A DNA stretch of 7,315 bases, from the NCBI GenBank assembly GCA_040003205.1, contig JBDUDA010000151.1:1-7315 (forward strand), in the 5' to 3' direction. Both the position numbers and the translations under genes were made by a program. This DNA is from JALYIM01 sp040003205 (GTDB lineage Bacteria; Acidobacteriota; Terriglobia; Terriglobales; Acidobacteriaceae). The notes below the pieces were generated by a model that worked only from the letters and a program-made list of their open reading frames with translations, was not told the origin of the DNA and made no database searches. Shown here piece by piece: positions 5,159 through 7,315 of the stretch. How positions within the stretch are numbered: position 1 is the stretch's first letter; the number at the start of each line of letters is the position of its first letter.

Positions 5159-6508
5159 ATGAAGAGCAATCGATTTTCTCGCCGAAAGTTCCTCGGAATT
5201 AGCGCGGCTGCCGCCGGCGCAACTTTTGCCACTCGCAGTATCCTCTTACCCGACCCTCTGTTTGCACTCCCACAAACGCCATCCGTTGGGGAGCGTGTGC
5301 GCTTTGGCATGATCGGGATCGGCATGCAAGGCTCAGGATTGCTAACGAGTGCAATTCTGTTGCCTGGAGTCGAATGCGTTGCCGCCTGCGATCTCTATGA
5401 CGGACGCCACACGCTGGCGAAAGAAATCGTTCGTCCAGATCTACCCACTACCCGCCGTTACCAGGAGCTGCTCGCTAATAAAGATATCGACTGCATCGTA
5501 GCCGCTGTTCCCGATCACTGGCATAAACAGGTCGTGGTGGACGCCGTCAATGCGGGCAAAGATATCTATTGCGAAAAGCCCATGTCGCACACCGCTGCCG
5601 AGGGCGTAGAGATGGTAGCGGCCGCGCAAAAAACCGGACGCATCGTTCAAATTGGTTCCCAGCGGGTCAGTTCCGTGATTTGCGCCAAGGCGCGAGAGTT
5701 AGTCGCCAAGGGCGTCCTGGGAGATTTGATGATGGTCGAAGGTTCCCTCGGACGAAATGATCCGACCGGGGCCTGGGAATATCCTCCGCCCCCCGACCTT
5801 TCGCCCGAGACGCTTGATTGGGATACCTGGCAAGGGACCGTGCCTAAGCGGGCGTTTGATCCTCTGTTGTTTGCTCGCTGGCGTTGCTGGAAGGAATATG
5901 GCACGGGAGTCGCCGGAGACCTTTTGGTTCATCTCATCAGCGGCATGCAGTTCATTCTGAATATCAATCAGCCTCCGAAACGCGTAATGGCGATGGGAGG
6001 AATCCGCCGATGGAAAGACGGCCGGAACATGCCGGATGTCCACACTTCTCTATTCGAATACGACGGTTTGCCGGTATACATGCGGCTGAATCTGGGGACG
6101 GAGACGCCGGAGATTTACCGCTTCATGGGCTCGAAAGGAATTCTCGAAGTTTCTGAAAACACCGTTACCTACATTCCGCAATCGGGGCAAGATACGGGAC
6201 CGAGTTATTACGCGTTCGGATTCCCCAAGGCATTGCGAGAGTCATACGAGAAAAAGTGGCATGAAGAGCACGATCCTGCGCCCGGACAGGAGCCAACTGC
6301 AGAAGGCACAACTTATCATGGAAGTTCCTGGGATGATGTCCGGCCGCACTTGTGGAATTTCTTTCAGGCAGTCCGCACCCGCAAGCCGGTGGTCGAAGAC
6401 GCCGTTTTCGGACATAACGCCGCGTTGGCGTGTCACCTGGCAAATGAATCATATTTCCGCAACCGCGCGACCTATTGGGACGCGGCGACGAAAACAATTA
6501 AAAGTTAA
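5159..6508 (+). CDS. Tat-exported GFO/IDH/MocA family oxidoreductase
   Basis: 449 residues. Residues 1-36 are a twin-arginine signal: S7-R8-R9-K10-F11-L12-G13, then hydrophobic ISAAAAGATFA, so a folded, cofactor-loaded enzyme would be exported. The Rossmann domain begins VRFGMIGIGMQGSG (47-60) with GxGxxG at G53, G55, G58. Further family marks: AACDLYDGR (75-83), VPDHWH (117-122), EKP at 139-141 (Lys140 contacts nicotinamide and substrate in this family), and GDLLVHL (253-259), where His258 occupies the usual catalytic histidine position. The C-terminal domain includes VYMRLNLGTETPEIYRFMGSKGILEV and ends with HNAALACHLANESYFRNRATYWD. The length is typical for the Tat-type members common in Acidobacteriota and Planctomycetota. 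Family knowledge: NAD(P)-dependent oxidation or reduction of sugars, often with a tightly held cofactor. Following the DUF1080 gene, a glycoside 3-dehydrogenase role in a 3-keto-glycoside pathway is the best inference; the sugar is unknown. Its stop overlaps that of the next, opposite-strand gene. Confidence 0.93.
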   Translation: MKSNRFSRRKFLGISAAAAGATFATRSILLPDPLFALPQTPSVGERVRFGMIGIGMQGSGLLTSAILLPGVECVAACDLYDGRHTLAKEIVRPDLPTTRRYQELLANKDIDCIVAAVPDHWHKQVVVDAVNAGKDIYCEKPMSHTAAEGVEMVAAAQKTGRIVQIGSQRVSSVICAKARELVAKGVLGDLMMVEGSLGRNDPTGAWEYPPPPDLSPETLDWDTWQGTVPKRAFDPLLFARWRCWKEYGTGVAGDLLVHLISGMQFILNINQPPKRVMAMGGIRRWKDGRNMPDVHTSLFEYDGLPVYMRLNLGTETPEIYRFMGSKGILEVSENTVTYIPQSGQDTGPSYYAFGFPKALRESYEKKWHEEHDPAPGQEPTAEGTTYHGSSWDDVRPHLWNFFQAVRTRKPVVEDAVFGHNAALACHLANESYFRNRATYWDAATKTIKS

Positions 6509-7315
6509 TGTTGTTCGGGCGTAACGGAGGAGGGATCGGGCAAAACCGGGTTCTTGTCTCCGCCACGCCCGGTCCTTGCCCTGCCCGTGGTTGAAATTTC
6601 GTAGTCAGAATAATCAATGCTGAGGGAAGCTCTGCCGCCCATCCTCACCTGAGTTTCTGATTTGGTGTGTGCCGGGAACCAGAAGTCTCCCAGTTTAGTG
6701 AAGTCGTAAGCGATGCGAGTTCGGCTAATCCAGAAAGATGGATTTTTCGCTGGCTCCCCTTCCATGCGGACCACTGCAAAGTCGGTCGCGTCCACCCAAA
6801 TTTTCCCGTTGTATAAAAACTTACTCGCGATCTTAGGTTTGACGTTCAGGACGTATTGCTCTCCCGATGAAGCGTGTTCGGTGCCTGCCAGGGAAAAATC
6901 ATAATTTCGCGGACTTAGTTCGCTCTGCGTGCGGTTCTGTTGCTGGACAGCTTCTTTTTCGCTGTCGAGCAGCTTTAGCAGCACATGATTGATGAGCAAC
7001 TTCGATCCACTCTGCGATGTCACCGAGAAACTCTTTTTATCGGGCGCGGTAAACGAGACCATCACCTGCATTTCCGCGTCGCGATTGCTCAGAAAACTGT
7101 GGTAGCTGACTTTGTAGTCGCGTTTACCTCGATAGCCACGGAGACTCTGCGCTCGCCTTGCATTTGCCGAAACCAAACGCTGGACGATTGTGTCTGCTGA
7201 AAGAGCGGGAGGCACCGAAGCGGCGTCCCCTGGAGCGAATTGTGAGCAAAGAGCAGTTACCAGAATGCACAGGGCGGCCTTCGATAGCGCAGGCGCAAGG
7301 GCGGAGTTTTGTATT
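6505..7315 (-). CDS. LolA/RseB-like outer-membrane lipoprotein-sorting family protein, N-terminus outside window
   Basis: 269 residues are visible on the minus strand, open to the right edge. A GTG at 7215 is a possible internal start, but the frame continues upstream through SKAALCILVTALCSQFAPGDAAS, which is plainly a signal peptide core, and no in-frame ATG, GTG or TTG is available there. The true start therefore lies beyond 7315. The mature part opens with a helix (ADTIVQRLVSANARRAQSL), then alternating strands: YKVSYHSFL, MQVMVSFTAPDKKSFSVTSQSGS, DFSLAGTE, YVLNVKPK, KFLYNGKIWVDATDFAVVRMEGEPAKNPSFW, LGDFWFPAHTKSETQV. This order (helix on an unclosed half-barrel of antiparallel strands, with the KIWVD...VVRMEG signature) matches LolA/LolB/RseB-like proteins, which bind acyl chains or sense envelope lipoproteins. 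The tail after about residue 243 is disordered (GRARTGRGGDKNP). It ends tail-to-tail with the oxidoreductase. Whether it is a true LolA or one of the many paralogues in this phylum is undecided. Confidence 0.8.
   Translation of the reverse strand, partial: IQNSALAPALSKAALCILVTALCSQFAPGDAASVPPALSADTIVQRLVSANARRAQSLRGYRGKRDYKVSYHSFLSNRDAEMQVMVSFTAPDKKSFSVTSQSGSKLLINHVLLKLLDSEKEAVQQQNRTQSELSPRNYDFSLAGTEHASSGEQYVLNVKPKIASKFLYNGKIWVDATDFAVVRMEGEPAKNPSFWISRTRIAYDFTKLGDFWFPAHTKSETQVRMGGRASLSIDYSDYEISTTGRARTGRGGDKNPVLPDPSSVTPEQH

Noticed and set aside
7213..7215. GTG as the start of the LolA-like gene
   Set aside because: Starting here removes the hydrophobic signal segment that is in frame upstream; the gene is instead 5'-truncated by the window edge.

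Overview
The window looks like a chromosomal stretch from an Acidobacteriota (Terriglobia-like) bacterium. This rests on gene content and style: a Tat-exported GFO/IDH/MocA oxidoreductase paired with a DUF1080 (3-keto-disaccharide hydrolase) protein, a PDZ/S41 protein with a SPSGKAIQD segment, a LolA-like outer-membrane-linked protein, a secreted Ig-like plus tryptophan-rich protein, and GC-rich palindromes whose minus strand reads WRGRPRPR. No rRNA, tRNA, CRISPR array or insertion sequence was seen. The taxonomic call is inference from family resemblance, not a search.

Layout. 1-318 (minus): 5' part of a secreted serine hydrolase (class C beta-lactamase/PBP-like) that runs off the left edge. 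It lacks a Shine-Dalgarno site and has a Bacteroidota-like flavour. 319-988: long non-coding stretch with a TTGACA box overlapping a dyad, a small hairpin, and a weak promoter close to the next gene. 989-2044 (plus): secreted two-domain protein with a TTG start, followed by a strong hairpin. 2045-2428: no convincing gene, one hairpin. 2429-2764 (minus): small uncharacterised CPCGC protein. 2765-3002: non-coding, three hairpins behind the next gene. 3003-4220 (minus): PDZ/S41 tail-specific protease homologue. 4221-4460: divergent regulatory region with a perfect TATAAT for the S41 gene and an 8-9-8 dyad on the other side. 4461-5123 and 5159-6508 (plus): DUF1080 hydrolase and GFO/IDH/MocA oxidoreductase, apparently an operon. 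6505-7315 (minus): LolA/RseB-like envelope protein, open at the right edge, tail-to-tail with the oxidoreductase through a shared TTAA.

How the genes fit together. The 4461-6508 pair matches the 3-keto-glycoside logic: an oxidoreductase makes a 3-keto sugar and a DUF1080-type hydrolase or lyase cleaves the activated glycosidic bond. Both carry export signals, so the chemistry would be outside the cytoplasm. The other genes are also mostly envelope or secreted proteins, but nothing ties them to one pathway.

The most notable observation is in the S41 gene. By motif spacing, the catalytic serine is Gly294 and the catalytic lysine is Glu319, while the PDZ domain and the rest of the fold are kept. 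This predicts a non-proteolytic pseudoenzyme. Other points worth a look are the unassigned fold of the 989-2044 protein, the small CPCGC protein, the dyad upstream of the DUF1080 operon, and the palindrome cluster behind the S41 gene.
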